A DNA stretch of 64,000 nucleotides from Noviherbaspirillum pedocola. GTDB lineage: Bacteria; Pseudomonadota; Gammaproteobacteria; Burkholderiales; Burkholderiaceae_D. Position 1 is the stretch's first letter; each line of letters opens with the position of its first letter. A model generated the notes under the pieces. It worked only from the letters and a program-made list of their open reading frames with translations. It was not told where the DNA came from and did no database searches. The position numbers were made by a program, and so were the translations under genes. This document shows, in pieces, positions 29,735 through 37,000 of the stretch. The stretch spans positions 1 to 64,000 of the forward strand of contig NZ_JAEPBG010000021.1 in assembly GCF_016632335.1 (NCBI RefSeq). The letters are read 5' to 3'.

Positions 29735-30772
29735 ATGACGATGGATAAGGACAGTCCCGACAAATCCCGGCGCATGGTCATCGGCGGCATGGCCGGCGGC
29801 CTGCTGGCCGGAGCGATGGCGCCGGCGATGGCGCAGAATGCCGGCGGCGGCGGTGGTGGCGGCGGTGGAGCTGGCGGCGCAGCAGCGCCCGCGACGCTGC
29901 AGAACCCGTTGAATGAATATCCGCGTCCCCCTTTTCCCGAGCAGCAGCAGCCATGGCCGGGTCTGGCCAGCAAGATGAATCCGCTTCCCGATCACGGCGA
30001 GACCAGCTATCGCGGTTCGGGCCGACTGCGCGGCCGTCGTGCGCTGATCACCGGCGGCGATTCCGGCATCGGCCGCGCCGCGGCGATCGCGTATGCGCGG
30101 GAAGGCGCGGACGTGGCCATCAACTATCTGCCGGCTGAAGAGCCGGATGCGCAGGACGTGGCGAAGCTGATCCGCGCGGAAGGCCGCAAGGCAGTGCTGA
30201 TTCCCGGCGATATCAAGGACGAGAACTTCTGCAAGCGCCTGGTGGAACAGGCCGCGCGCGAACTCGGCGGCCTCGACATCCTGGTCAACAACGCCGCGCG
30301 CCAGGTCTCGCAGGATTCGATCCTGGACATCACCACCGCGCAATTCGATGAAACCTTCAAGACCAATGTCTACGCGATGTTCTGGATCACGAAGGCAGCG
30401 ATACCGCTGATGAAGCCGGGCGCGACCATCATCAACACCTCGTCGGTGAATGCCTACGATCCGGGCCAGAACATCATCGATTACGCCGCCACCAAGGGCG
30501 CGATCATGATCTTCACCAAGGGCTTGGCCAAGCAGCTCGCGGACAAGGGCATACGCGTGAATGCGGTGGCGCCGGGACCGTTCTGGACACCATTGCAGGT
30601 CACCGGCGGGCAACCGGCGAAAAAGCTGCCCGCCTTCGGCAAGGAAACGCCGATGGGCCGGCCCGGCCAGCCGGTGGAACTGGCCGGCGTGTATGTGCTG
30701 CTGGCATCGAACGAATCGAGCTATGCCACCGGCCAGGTGTACGGCGAGACCGGGGGCCACGGCGGACCCTGA
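29735..30772 (+). CDS. SDR oxidoreductase with Tat-type signal and poly-Gly linker
   Basis: 345 residues. Residues 1-35 look like a twin-arginine export signal: [20 protein letters not shown], then an AMA-Q cleavage site. A nine-glycine run follows. The enzyme part resembles the YhdF/YkvO-like SDR group: [35 protein letters not shown], and [10 protein letters not shown] with the catalytic Tyr and Lys. The C-terminal [20 protein letters not shown] is intact. If exported by Tat it would fold with its NADP in the cytoplasm first, which is the usual reason for Tat export of such enzymes. The substrate is unknown. It is convergent with the cytochrome gene. Confidence 0.88.
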   Translation: MTMDKDSPDKSRRMVIGGMAGGLLAGAMAPAMAQNAGGGGGGGGGAGGAAAPATLQNPLNEYPRPPFPEQQQPWPGLASKMNPLPDHGETSYRGSGRLRGRRALITGGDSGIGRAAAIAYAREGADVAINYLPAEEPDAQDVAKLIRAEGRKAVLIPGDIKDENFCKRLVEQAARELGGLDILVNNAARQVSQDSILDITTAQFDETFKTNVYAMFWITKAAIPLMKPGATIINTSSVNAYDPGQNIIDYAATKGAIMIFTKGLAKQLADKGIRVNAVAPGPFWTPLQVTGGQPAKKLPAFGKETPMGRPGQPVELAGVYVLLASNESSYATGQVYGETGGHGGP

Positions 30773-30799
30773 TGCGCTCCTGATGCGCTCCTGATGCGA
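30770..30799. repeat. Short tandem repeat at the convergent gene junction
   Basis: TGATGCGCTCC occurs twice in a row, followed by a partial third copy TGATGCGA. The first TGA is the SDR stop codon and the array reaches the stop of the cytochrome gene. It looks like replication slippage in the 27-base gap. Confidence 0.75.
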
Positions 30800-31282
30800 T
30801 TAGCTCGGCGGCTGCGGAAAGCGGATCGCCGGGCCCTGTGGCTCCACGCCCGGCGGCAGATAGGCGGGCGCCGGTTCGCCGGCCGGGCCCAGCGTGCGGA
30901 TGAAACGATGCAGTGAAACCAGGTCCTCGTCGCTCATGTCGCGCAGTGCAAACCAGGGCATGGGCGGACGCAGCTGCTTTTCCCTGGCCGCCTTCAGCCA
31001 TTCCGACTCGGATACCTTCTGGAAGTACAGCCGCAGATTCGACGGATAGGTAGTGCCCCAGGGACCGTTCCAGCCAATCTGATCGCCTACCAGCCATTGC
31101 GCTTCCGGCACCTGCCCGCCCGACAGGCCATAGCCCGGCGTGTGGCAATCGTTACATCCGCCTATCTTCGCCAGGTAACGTCCGCGCTCGATCGATCCGC
31201 CGGCGGCGCCGGCATCAAGGCACAACATGGACAGCAACGCGGCCAATGCCGCCGCCCGGTTTGTTCGCATCCTCGTTCTCAT
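30800..31282 (-). CDS. Small secreted c-type cytochrome
   Basis: 160 residues with a signal peptide (RAAALAALLSMLCLDAGAAG). One heme-binding motif CNDCH (Cys43, Cys46, His47) lies in YLAKIGGCNDCHTPGYGLSG. Candidate axial methionines are in PPMPWFALRDM. Proteins of this pattern are mono-heme periplasmic cytochromes, often joined to an oxidoreductase. The neighbour across the convergent junction is a Tat-exported SDR, so a periplasmic redox link is possible but not shown. Start 31282 follows AGGAGG. Confidence 0.88.
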   Translation of the reverse strand: MRTRMRTNRAAALAALLSMLCLDAGAAGGSIERGRYLAKIGGCNDCHTPGYGLSGGQVPEAQWLVGDQIGWNGPWGTTYPSNLRLYFQKVSESEWLKAAREKQLRPPMPWFALRDMSDEDLVSLHRFIRTLGPAGEPAPAYLPPGVEPQGPAIRFPQPPS

Positions 31283-31753
31283 CCCTTCCTCCTGTTGATT
31301 ACAAAAGGCACATCCCCTTGTCCCTGCCGGAATGCTGGGCTGGAAGACAATCTTGCTTTTGACGTAGCGCAATTGGCATCAGCCCGCCGCCGATACCGTA
31401 GTTTCACTAGGGTCAGGAAAAGCGCGGCATGAAAGATTGACATGGATTGCGGTTTGTTTGAACCTTCCGGTGTTGCCTGAAATAGAAAAAAGAAGCATGA
31501 ATGTTGCGCCAGCCTCCGGCGCGGCATGAACAAGCATAGAAGCATCAGTCAACCAGTACCCCGTCCCAGAAGATTTGAATGCTTGTGTCGGCCGCTCGAA
31601 AGCGATTGCGGCGTTGCAAATGCTCGTCGGGGTACCGACCCGAACGTGCTGCGCGCCTCGCCCTCGTTTCCGATCGACTCGGCACCATCCTTCACATTCC
31701 TCAAGCGGGGTACCGGGACGCAGTAGTCGGACCCACCCAACGAGGAGACAAGC
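31283..31753. other. Divergent region between cytochrome and 3HB-oligomer hydrolase
   Basis: About 471 bases with no gene recognised. It contains the promoters of both flanking genes and the GAGGAGA ribosome site of the hydrolase just before 31754. Confidence 0.4.
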
Positions 31754-34432
31754 ATGCACAAGAAGAAGGAATTGCTCGCACATCTATTTGCAGCGTCGCT
31801 GGTCAGCGCCGCGCTGTTCGGCTGCGGCGGCGGCGATGACAACAGCACGGCAGGCGGCACGAGCGGCGGAGGCACCACCCTGGCCGGCGTGGCCGCCGAG
31901 GGCCGTGCAATCGCCAAGGCCACCGTCAGCATCCGCGACGCCAACGGCACCACCCGCAGCGCCACTACCGATGCCAACGGCAACTTCAGCTTTTCCACCG
32001 CCAATCTCACGTTCCCGCTGATGCTGAAAGTCGCGGGCAGCAATGGCACCTATTACACCCTTCTCGCCAGCGACGACGTCGGCAACAAGCGCGTCAACAT
32101 CAGCAATTTCACCAATGCCATCGCGCAGCTTGCGCTCAATGCGTCGGACAACAGCGCGCTCGACGACAGCTATGCCAAGGGCGGCTACGCCAGGATCAGC
32201 GCGGCGACGCTATCCGCCGCCGACGACGCCTTCAAGGCGCTGCTGAAAAACGAGTTCGGCACGATCGCCGGCGTCACCGATATCAGCCCGCGCTTCGTCT
32301 CCTTCACCCCGTCCAGCGACGACCAGGATGGCGATGAAGTCGATCGCATGCTGAACCTGTTTACGCCGGGCCGCGCTGCCGGCGGCGGCAACAGCTACAT
32401 CTCCCTGAACGTCGTGCCCGAAGGCATACGCGACATCACCGTTACCAGCTATGACGGCACGAGCGACGATCTGCTTACCGCGGGGCTCGGCGTCAAGGGC
32501 ATTGCCGGCACCGCGCCTTTCCCCGCCACGCAAACCAGCTTCACCGCCGCCGAGCTGCGCAAGCTGGCGATCTACAACAACTATCGCGCCGTCATCGACG
32601 TCTCGACCAACAGCGGCTTCGGCACGCTTTACGGCCCGAACGTCGACAAGAACGGCGGCACCAGCATGGGCCTGATCGCCGGCAAGGAATACATCGCCTA
32701 TGTCGACGACGGCAGCGGCCGCAAGAATGTGACATTGATGGTGCAGATCCCGGCCAGCTTCGACAAGGCCAAGCCTTGCATCGTCACCGGCACCTCGTCC
32801 GGCTCGCGCGGCATCTACGGCGCCATCGGCACTTCAGGTGAATGGGGACTGAAGAACGGCTGCGCGGTGGCCTACACCGACAAGGGCAGCGGCACCGGCC
32901 TGCATACCTTCGACGACAACACCGTGAATCTGCGCGACGGCACGCGGGCCACGGCAGATGCGGCCGCCAAGAAATCGATCTTCACCGCGATCCTCAACAA
33001 GCTGTCGATCCCCAACTTCAACACGCAATACCCGAACCGCATCGCCTTCAAGCATGCATACTCGCAGCAGAACCCGGAGAAGGACTGGGGCCGCAACACA
33101 CTGGATGCAGTCGCCTTCGCCTTCTATGCGCTGAACCAGGAATACGGCGGCACGCCCGGCAACAGCGGCAACAATGGGCAGAAGCAGCGCGTGATCACGC
33201 CGGCCAACACCATCGTGATGGCCTCGTCGATCTCCAACGGCGCCGGCGCGGCGCTGCTGGCCGCCGAGCAGGACAAGCTGGGGCTGATCGACGGCGTGGC
33301 CGCGAACGAGCCGCAGATCCAGCCGCGCACTTCCACCGGCTACACCGTGCAACAGAACGGGCAGGCGGTGAAGACCCAAGGCAAGCCGCTGTATGACTAC
33401 TCCAGCTTCGCCGCGATCTATCAGCCCTGCATCGCCGGCACTGCCGCGCGCTGCACCAGCCTTGCGGAAAAGGGATTGCTGAACGGTGCCGACCTCACCA
33501 CGCAGCAGGCCGACGCGCGTCAGCGACTGATGGATTACGGCTGGACCGCCGACAGCGATGCCTTCCAGGATGCGCTGGCCAAGGCCACGCTGACCGGCAC
33601 CCAGGGCACCGCGTCCGGACCGTTCGCCACCTTCAACGCGACCACCAACTTCCTCGTCACCGCAACTTACGCGAATGCCTACGGCCGCTTCGCGCCGGAC
33701 GAGAAGGTATGCGGCTTCACCTTCGCCAGCAACGACACCGCGGGCAATCCGGTGGCGCTGACGGCGGCAGTGCGCGCGTCAAGCTTCGCGAGCCAGAACG
33801 GCATCATCGGCAACCCGATCTATGAAGACTCGGTCGGCGGCGCCAAGTCCTATACCTTCGGCGTATCACCCTCCACCAATCGCGCCGACTGGTCGCTGGA
33901 TGGCATGCTGTGCCTGCGCTCGCTGGCCACTGGCGTGGACATGGTGACCGGCAAAGCACTGACCGGCGACCTGGCCAACCAGAGCCAGCGCGTGCGCGCT
34001 GGCATCGCGCAAGTGCAAGCGATCGGCAATCTGCATGGCAAGCCGGCCATCATCGTGGCTGGCCGCAGCGACCACCTGATCCCGCCGAACAATGCCGAAC
34101 GCGCTTACCTCGGCCTGAATGCGACGATCGAAGGCGCGGCCAGCAAGCTGCGCTATGTCGAAGTGACCAACGCCAACCACTTCGACACCTTCAGCACCTA
34201 TGTCCCGGGCAGCATCGTGCCGCTGCATGTGTACCTGTTCCGTGCGCTGGATGCGGTGTATGCGAACCTGCAGGGCAATGCCGGGCTGCCGCCGAGTCAG
34301 GTGGTGCGCACGGTAACGCGCGCCAGCAACGCGGAAACGATCGGCAATGCCAACCTGCCGGCGATCAGCCTGTCGCCGACGGCGGGCAATCTGATCTCGG
34401 TGAGCGGCACGACGGTGAATGTGCCGAACTGA
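31754..34432 (+). CDS. D-(-)-3-hydroxybutyrate oligomer hydrolase lipoprotein
   Basis: 892 residues with a lipoprotein signal; the lipobox AALFGC places Cys24 as the lipidated residue. Residues about 45-85 form a carboxypeptidase-regulatory-like beta domain (AKATVSIRDANGTTRSATTD and ANGNFSF). The rest follows the 3HB-oligomer hydrolase family: ITVTSYDGTSDDLLTAGLG, PCIVTGTSSGSRGIYGAIGT, TIVMASSISNGAGAALLAAE with the likely nucleophile Ser494, and the C-terminal GRSDHLIPPNNAERAYLGL and NANHFDTF, which supply candidate Asp and His. It splits soluble oligomers from PHB breakdown into monomers. Known members are about 700 residues, so the N-terminal domain is an extension. A strong terminator follows. 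Confidence 0.93.
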   Translation: MHKKKELLAHLFAASLVSAALFGCGGGDDNSTAGGTSGGGTTLAGVAAEGRAIAKATVSIRDANGTTRSATTDANGNFSFSTANLTFPLMLKVAGSNGTYYTLLASDDVGNKRVNISNFTNAIAQLALNASDNSALDDSYAKGGYARISAATLSAADDAFKALLKNEFGTIAGVTDISPRFVSFTPSSDDQDGDEVDRMLNLFTPGRAAGGGNSYISLNVVPEGIRDITVTSYDGTSDDLLTAGLGVKGIAGTAPFPATQTSFTAAELRKLAIYNNYRAVIDVSTNSGFGTLYGPNVDKNGGTSMGLIAGKEYIAYVDDGSGRKNVTLMVQIPASFDKAKPCIVTGTSSGSRGIYGAIGTSGEWGLKNGCAVAYTDKGSGTGLHTFDDNTVNLRDGTRATADAAAKKSIFTAILNKLSIPNFNTQYPNRIAFKHAYSQQNPEKDWGRNTLDAVAFAFYALNQEYGGTPGNSGNNGQKQRVITPANTIVMASSISNGAGAALLAAEQDKLGLIDGVAANEPQIQPRTSTGYTVQQNGQAVKTQGKPLYDYSSFAAIYQPCIAGTAARCTSLAEKGLLNGADLTTQQADARQRLMDYGWTADSDAFQDALAKATLTGTQGTASGPFATFNATTNFLVTATYANAYGRFAPDEKVCGFTFASNDTAGNPVALTAAVRASSFASQNGIIGNPIYEDSVGGAKSYTFGVSPSTNRADWSLDGMLCLRSLATGVDMVTGKALTGDLANQSQRVRAGIAQVQAIGNLHGKPAIIVAGRSDHLIPPNNAERAYLGLNATIEGAASKLRYVEVTNANHFDTFSTYVPGSIVPLHVYLFRALDAVYANLQGNAGLPPSQVVRTVTRASNAETIGNANLPAISLSPTAGNLISVSGTTVNVPN

Positions 34433-34467
34433 TCAAGCGGGTTGATTGGTACGGAAGGAGCTGAGAG

Positions 34468-34495
34468 CCCGGCACCGTGAGGTGTCGGGTTTTTT
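34468..34495 (+). terminator. Rho-independent terminator after the 3HB-oligomer hydrolase
   Basis: Nine-base arms CCCGGCACC and GGTGTCGGG (one G-T pair) enclose a GTGA tetraloop and run straight into six T. It begins 36 bases after the stop codon. Confidence 0.9.
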
Positions 34496-34803
34496 CTTAT
34501 GGGGTGTCGAGTGTGTATGGTGCGTGGTGGTGACGTGCGGAATGCCGGAGCGGCGCTCGGGTTTCTCATTGGCGGAGCTGGAGATGGTGCCGAGGGTAGC
34601 GGTCTTGCTGAGCTGGCCGCCAGAGGCATATCGTCGCGCGCAATGATGTCGCCGCATTGCGACGAGGCAGTTCCCCGCTTATTTGGCATAGGGTTTAGTG
34701 ATGCAGACAAGTTCATGGCGTAGCTTGTCGAGCAGACCATCAACGTGACCGCGATAGGTAGTGTCGTTGTCGTTGCAATTGTCGAGCGGCGGCGTGTGCG
34801 CCA
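34496..34803. other. Stretch between terminator and rhs remnant
   Basis: About 308 bases. On the minus strand a 41-codon frame (34804 to 34679) starts in the TAATG overlap with the rhs fragment stop. It has no recognised match and may be the tail of a lost toxin tip. Nothing else is seen. Confidence 0.35.
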
Positions 34804-35050
34804 TTAAGCGTCGCTGATGCGGTTTTTGTTGAGATCGCAGGCAATGCTGCGGCCCTGCCGGCCGAGCATGGCTTGCATGTCGGTGGCGATGCGACGGCGG
34901 TTGCCATTGGCGTCATAGCCGATGGTGATGCGCACCAACCCGGCCGCGGTATCGGTGACCTCCGTCAGCCGGCCATTGCTGTCATTGCGCAGCTGGTTGT
35001 TCTGCAACACTTTTCGATTCTGCGTGGCGTGTTCGACGAGGAATTGCTCA
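34804..35050 (-). pseudogene. Orphan rhs/YD-repeat fragment
   Basis: The minus strand reads VEHATQNRKVLQNNQLRNDS, then GRLTEVTDTAAGLVRITIGY and DANGNRRRIATD, and ends DLNKNRISDA. This is homologous to the intact rhs gene at about 39,290-39,620 ([50 protein letters not shown]). About 30 residues are missing from its middle. It has no start and no ribosome site, and it lies downstream of the main rhs locus beyond kptA. It is a recombination leftover of rhs core sequence. Confidence 0.85.
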
Positions 35051-35238
35051 GCGCATCAGCGAGAGGAACTAAGAAATAAGCCAAAAAGCAGAGGCCTAGT
35101 GCAACAAATACGATAGTGCCGCGTATCTATCGTGTTACGGCCGCCGCTTCATGGCTGTTGCGGCTTGCAAAGGCACGCTAATACTGCGGTGAATTGCATT
35201 TTGTTTTGGAGAGCATTTTTCCTTTTTCTCGCCAAGCC

Positions 35239-35793
35239 ATGAACAGCAAGCACACCCGAGCTAGCAAAATTTTGAGCTACGTCCTGCGCCACCGACCGGA
35301 CGCCATCGGCATCTCACTCGACTGCCAAGGGTGGACCGATATCGCATCGCTGATTGCCGCCGCCAGCAAGGCAGGCAAACATCTCGACCGGAAGCTGATC
35401 GAGACCATAGTCGCAACAAACGAAAAGAGGCGCTTCGCCATTTCCGAGGATGGGCTTCGCATACGTGCTGTGCAGGGGCATTCGACCGACCGCGTAGATA
35501 TCCGCTACGTGGAAAAGGTGCCGCCTGAGTTTCTTTATCACGGTACCGCGACTCGCTTTCTGGATTTGATCTTCAAGGAAGGCCTGCGACCTGGGTCACG
35601 TCAGTATGTGCATCTGTCGCGGGATACGCAGACTGCTATTGCTGTTGGCCGACGCCATGGCAAACCGGTGGTGTTGTCCATCGCAGCCGTCGCCATGCAC
35701 CAACAGGACTACAAGTTTTATCAGGCAGAGAACGGAGTGTGGCTCACACCAACCGTGCCACCTACATTTCTGCTGACACTCCGGGACGGTTGA
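35239..35793 (+). CDS. kptA: RNA 2'-phosphotransferase (Tpt1/KptA family)
   Basis: 184 residues. In eukaryotes Tpt1 moves the 2'-phosphate left by tRNA ligation onto NAD+; bacterial KptA does the same chemistry in vitro, but its natural RNA is unknown. The N-terminal winged-helix part has [17 protein letters not shown] (the catalytic Arg-His). The C-terminal ADP-ribosyltransferase-like part has [19 protein letters not shown] and [20 protein letters not shown]. Length is normal, and ATG 35239 fits the family though its ribosome site is poor. It is convergent with the immunity gene 22 bases away and sits between the rhs locus and an rhs fragment. Confidence 0.93.
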   Translation: MNSKHTRASKILSYVLRHRPDAIGISLDCQGWTDIASLIAAASKAGKHLDRKLIETIVATNEKRRFAISEDGLRIRAVQGHSTDRVDIRYVEKVPPEFLYHGTATRFLDLIFKEGLRPGSRQYVHLSRDTQTAIAVGRRHGKPVVLSIAAVAMHQQDYKFYQAENGVWLTPTVPPTFLLTLRDG

Positions 35794-35815
35794 GCATCCT
35801 TCGCGTGCCTGAGAT

Positions 35816-36238
35816 TCACCCATCGCGTTGAGTTCGATCCTCAGCGTAGAGTGCTACCAACTCGCTATTACGCGCCCACTCCAGCCAAGCATCGAAGTTA
35901 GGAAGCTCTTCGAGCACTTGGCCAGTCTCACGCCACTCATTATCTACAAGCGTTTGTGCCCATGGATTCAGAACCACCACCTTCGGATTGTCCCCGGTAC
36001 CTGCGATGAAGCAGGCAATCATGTCTTCATGCCACGCCTGCGCAAACTTCACTAAGGGCAGTCCGTATTGTGCTGAGCATCGTGCGTTAGATTCGGGATC
36101 AGCTGTAATACCCCACGGCTCCAATTCATTCCCAGCCGTTGGGTGCGCTAGTAAATACGCATCGAAACTTGTCGGATAAATGAAATTGTCCGGCAGTTCC
36201 TGATGCTCAAGCTTTGATCTAATTTGCTCAATTTTCAT
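35816..36238 (-). CDS. Putative immunity protein (SUKH/SMI1-KNR4-like)
   Basis: 140 residues. It starts 12 bases after the stop of the toxin-tip frame on the same strand with a good AAAGGTGA ribosome site, the classical position of an immunity gene in rhs loci. The sequence is acidic and Trp-rich. The pattern AWHEDMIACFIAGTGDNPKV, then VVLNPWAQTLVDNEW and a terminal FDAWLEWARNSE, resembles the SUKH (SMI1/KNR4) fold common among immunity proteins; this family call is by eye and moderate. It has no signal peptide, so it would neutralise a cytoplasmic toxin. The role is inferred mainly from position. Confidence 0.65.
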   Translation of the reverse strand: MKIEQIRSKLEHQELPDNFIYPTSFDAYLLAHPTAGNELEPWGITADPESNARCSAQYGLPLVKFAQAWHEDMIACFIAGTGDNPKVVVLNPWAQTLVDNEWRETGQVLEELPNFDAWLEWARNSELVALYAEDRTQRDG

Positions 36239-36250
36239 CTTTGTTCACCT

Positions 36251-37000
36251 TTAACGCCGACGTGTAGGAGGCGCCAGATAAGGTCGATAGAACGGATCCG
36301 AAGGAGCATTCTTCACCAAGGGCACTACTGGGCTACCTTGACGGAATGTCTCTCTGAACTCGGGGCCTTGCTTGAAGATGCGAACGGCCGCAGCATCGGC
36401 CCAAGTCTGGGGAACATATCCTTTCCAGCTAAACCGCTCCACGGTCCGCGCATCTGGCAATGGATCATTGCCAGCACGAATTATTACTTTTACATTTTCT
36501 GCTTCGTACAGATACGAAGCAGTCAACCTCCGGTTATCCAGGCTCGTAAGCCGTCCATCTGGCATCAGCACTACGTCCATCGCCGGCAGATTTTCAGGGG
36601 AGACCTGAACTGTACGGCCGGTTGTGTCTAGTGTATTGATCTTGTCGCTGGAATTGTAATTCACCCATTCCTGAGTAAATCGTACCTGACGCGGGTTGAT
36701 AAACATTTCACGCCCGCTAGCAACCGACTTAATACTCCAGTTCGCATCAAGCTCGACGATTCCTTGCTTGCGTAACGCCTCAAGGTTATCGATAGTGCGG
36801 AATCGTTCTAGCTGAGCTGGAGAGTAGTCATCAACGAGCTGCCCTCCATTGACCCAAGCCTTGGGCACCTCCGGCACATTTCGCCCATTTTGCCCAAGGC
36901 GATTGCTGATTTCCTCAATTTCCTGCTTGATTCGATAACGTTCGTACGCTGCACTAATACCGTTATACTCGCCCGTCAACCCTGGTCCCAACAGCCCCAT
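36251..37000 (-). CDS. Toxin-like C-terminal tip of the Rhs protein, in a separate frame
   Basis: 249 residues from ATG 37000, overlapping the rhs stop codon (36976-36978) by 25 bases in the -1 frame. No ribosome site precedes the ATG. One extra base just before CCATGG would fuse it to the Rhs chain as [19 protein letters not shown]. The N-terminal part is helical. Residues about 100-185 show VRFTQEWVNYNSSDKI and then VVLMPDGRLTSLDNRRLTAS. The DGRL-SLDNRRL-A pattern resembles ParB/sulfiredoxin-like domains found in polymorphic toxins; this is a by-eye inference. The end is Pro-rich and basic (PYLAPPTRRR). It may be separately translated by coupling, silenced by mutation, or split by a sequencing error. 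Confidence 0.6.
   Translation of the reverse strand: MGLLGPGLTGEYNGISAAYERYRIKQEIEEISNRLGQNGRNVPEVPKAWVNGGQLVDDYSPAQLERFRTIDNLEALRKQGIVELDANWSIKSVASGREMFINPRQVRFTQEWVNYNSSDKINTLDTTGRTVQVSPENLPAMDVVLMPDGRLTSLDNRRLTASYLYEAENVKVIIRAGNDPLPDARTVERFSWKGYVPQTWADAAAVRIFKQGPEFRETFRQGSPVVPLVKNAPSDPFYRPYLAPPTRRR

Noticed and set aside
34679-34804. A 41-codon minus-strand frame after the rhs fragment
   Set aside because: No ribosome site or family match; too short to support as a gene, so noted only inside the flanking entry.
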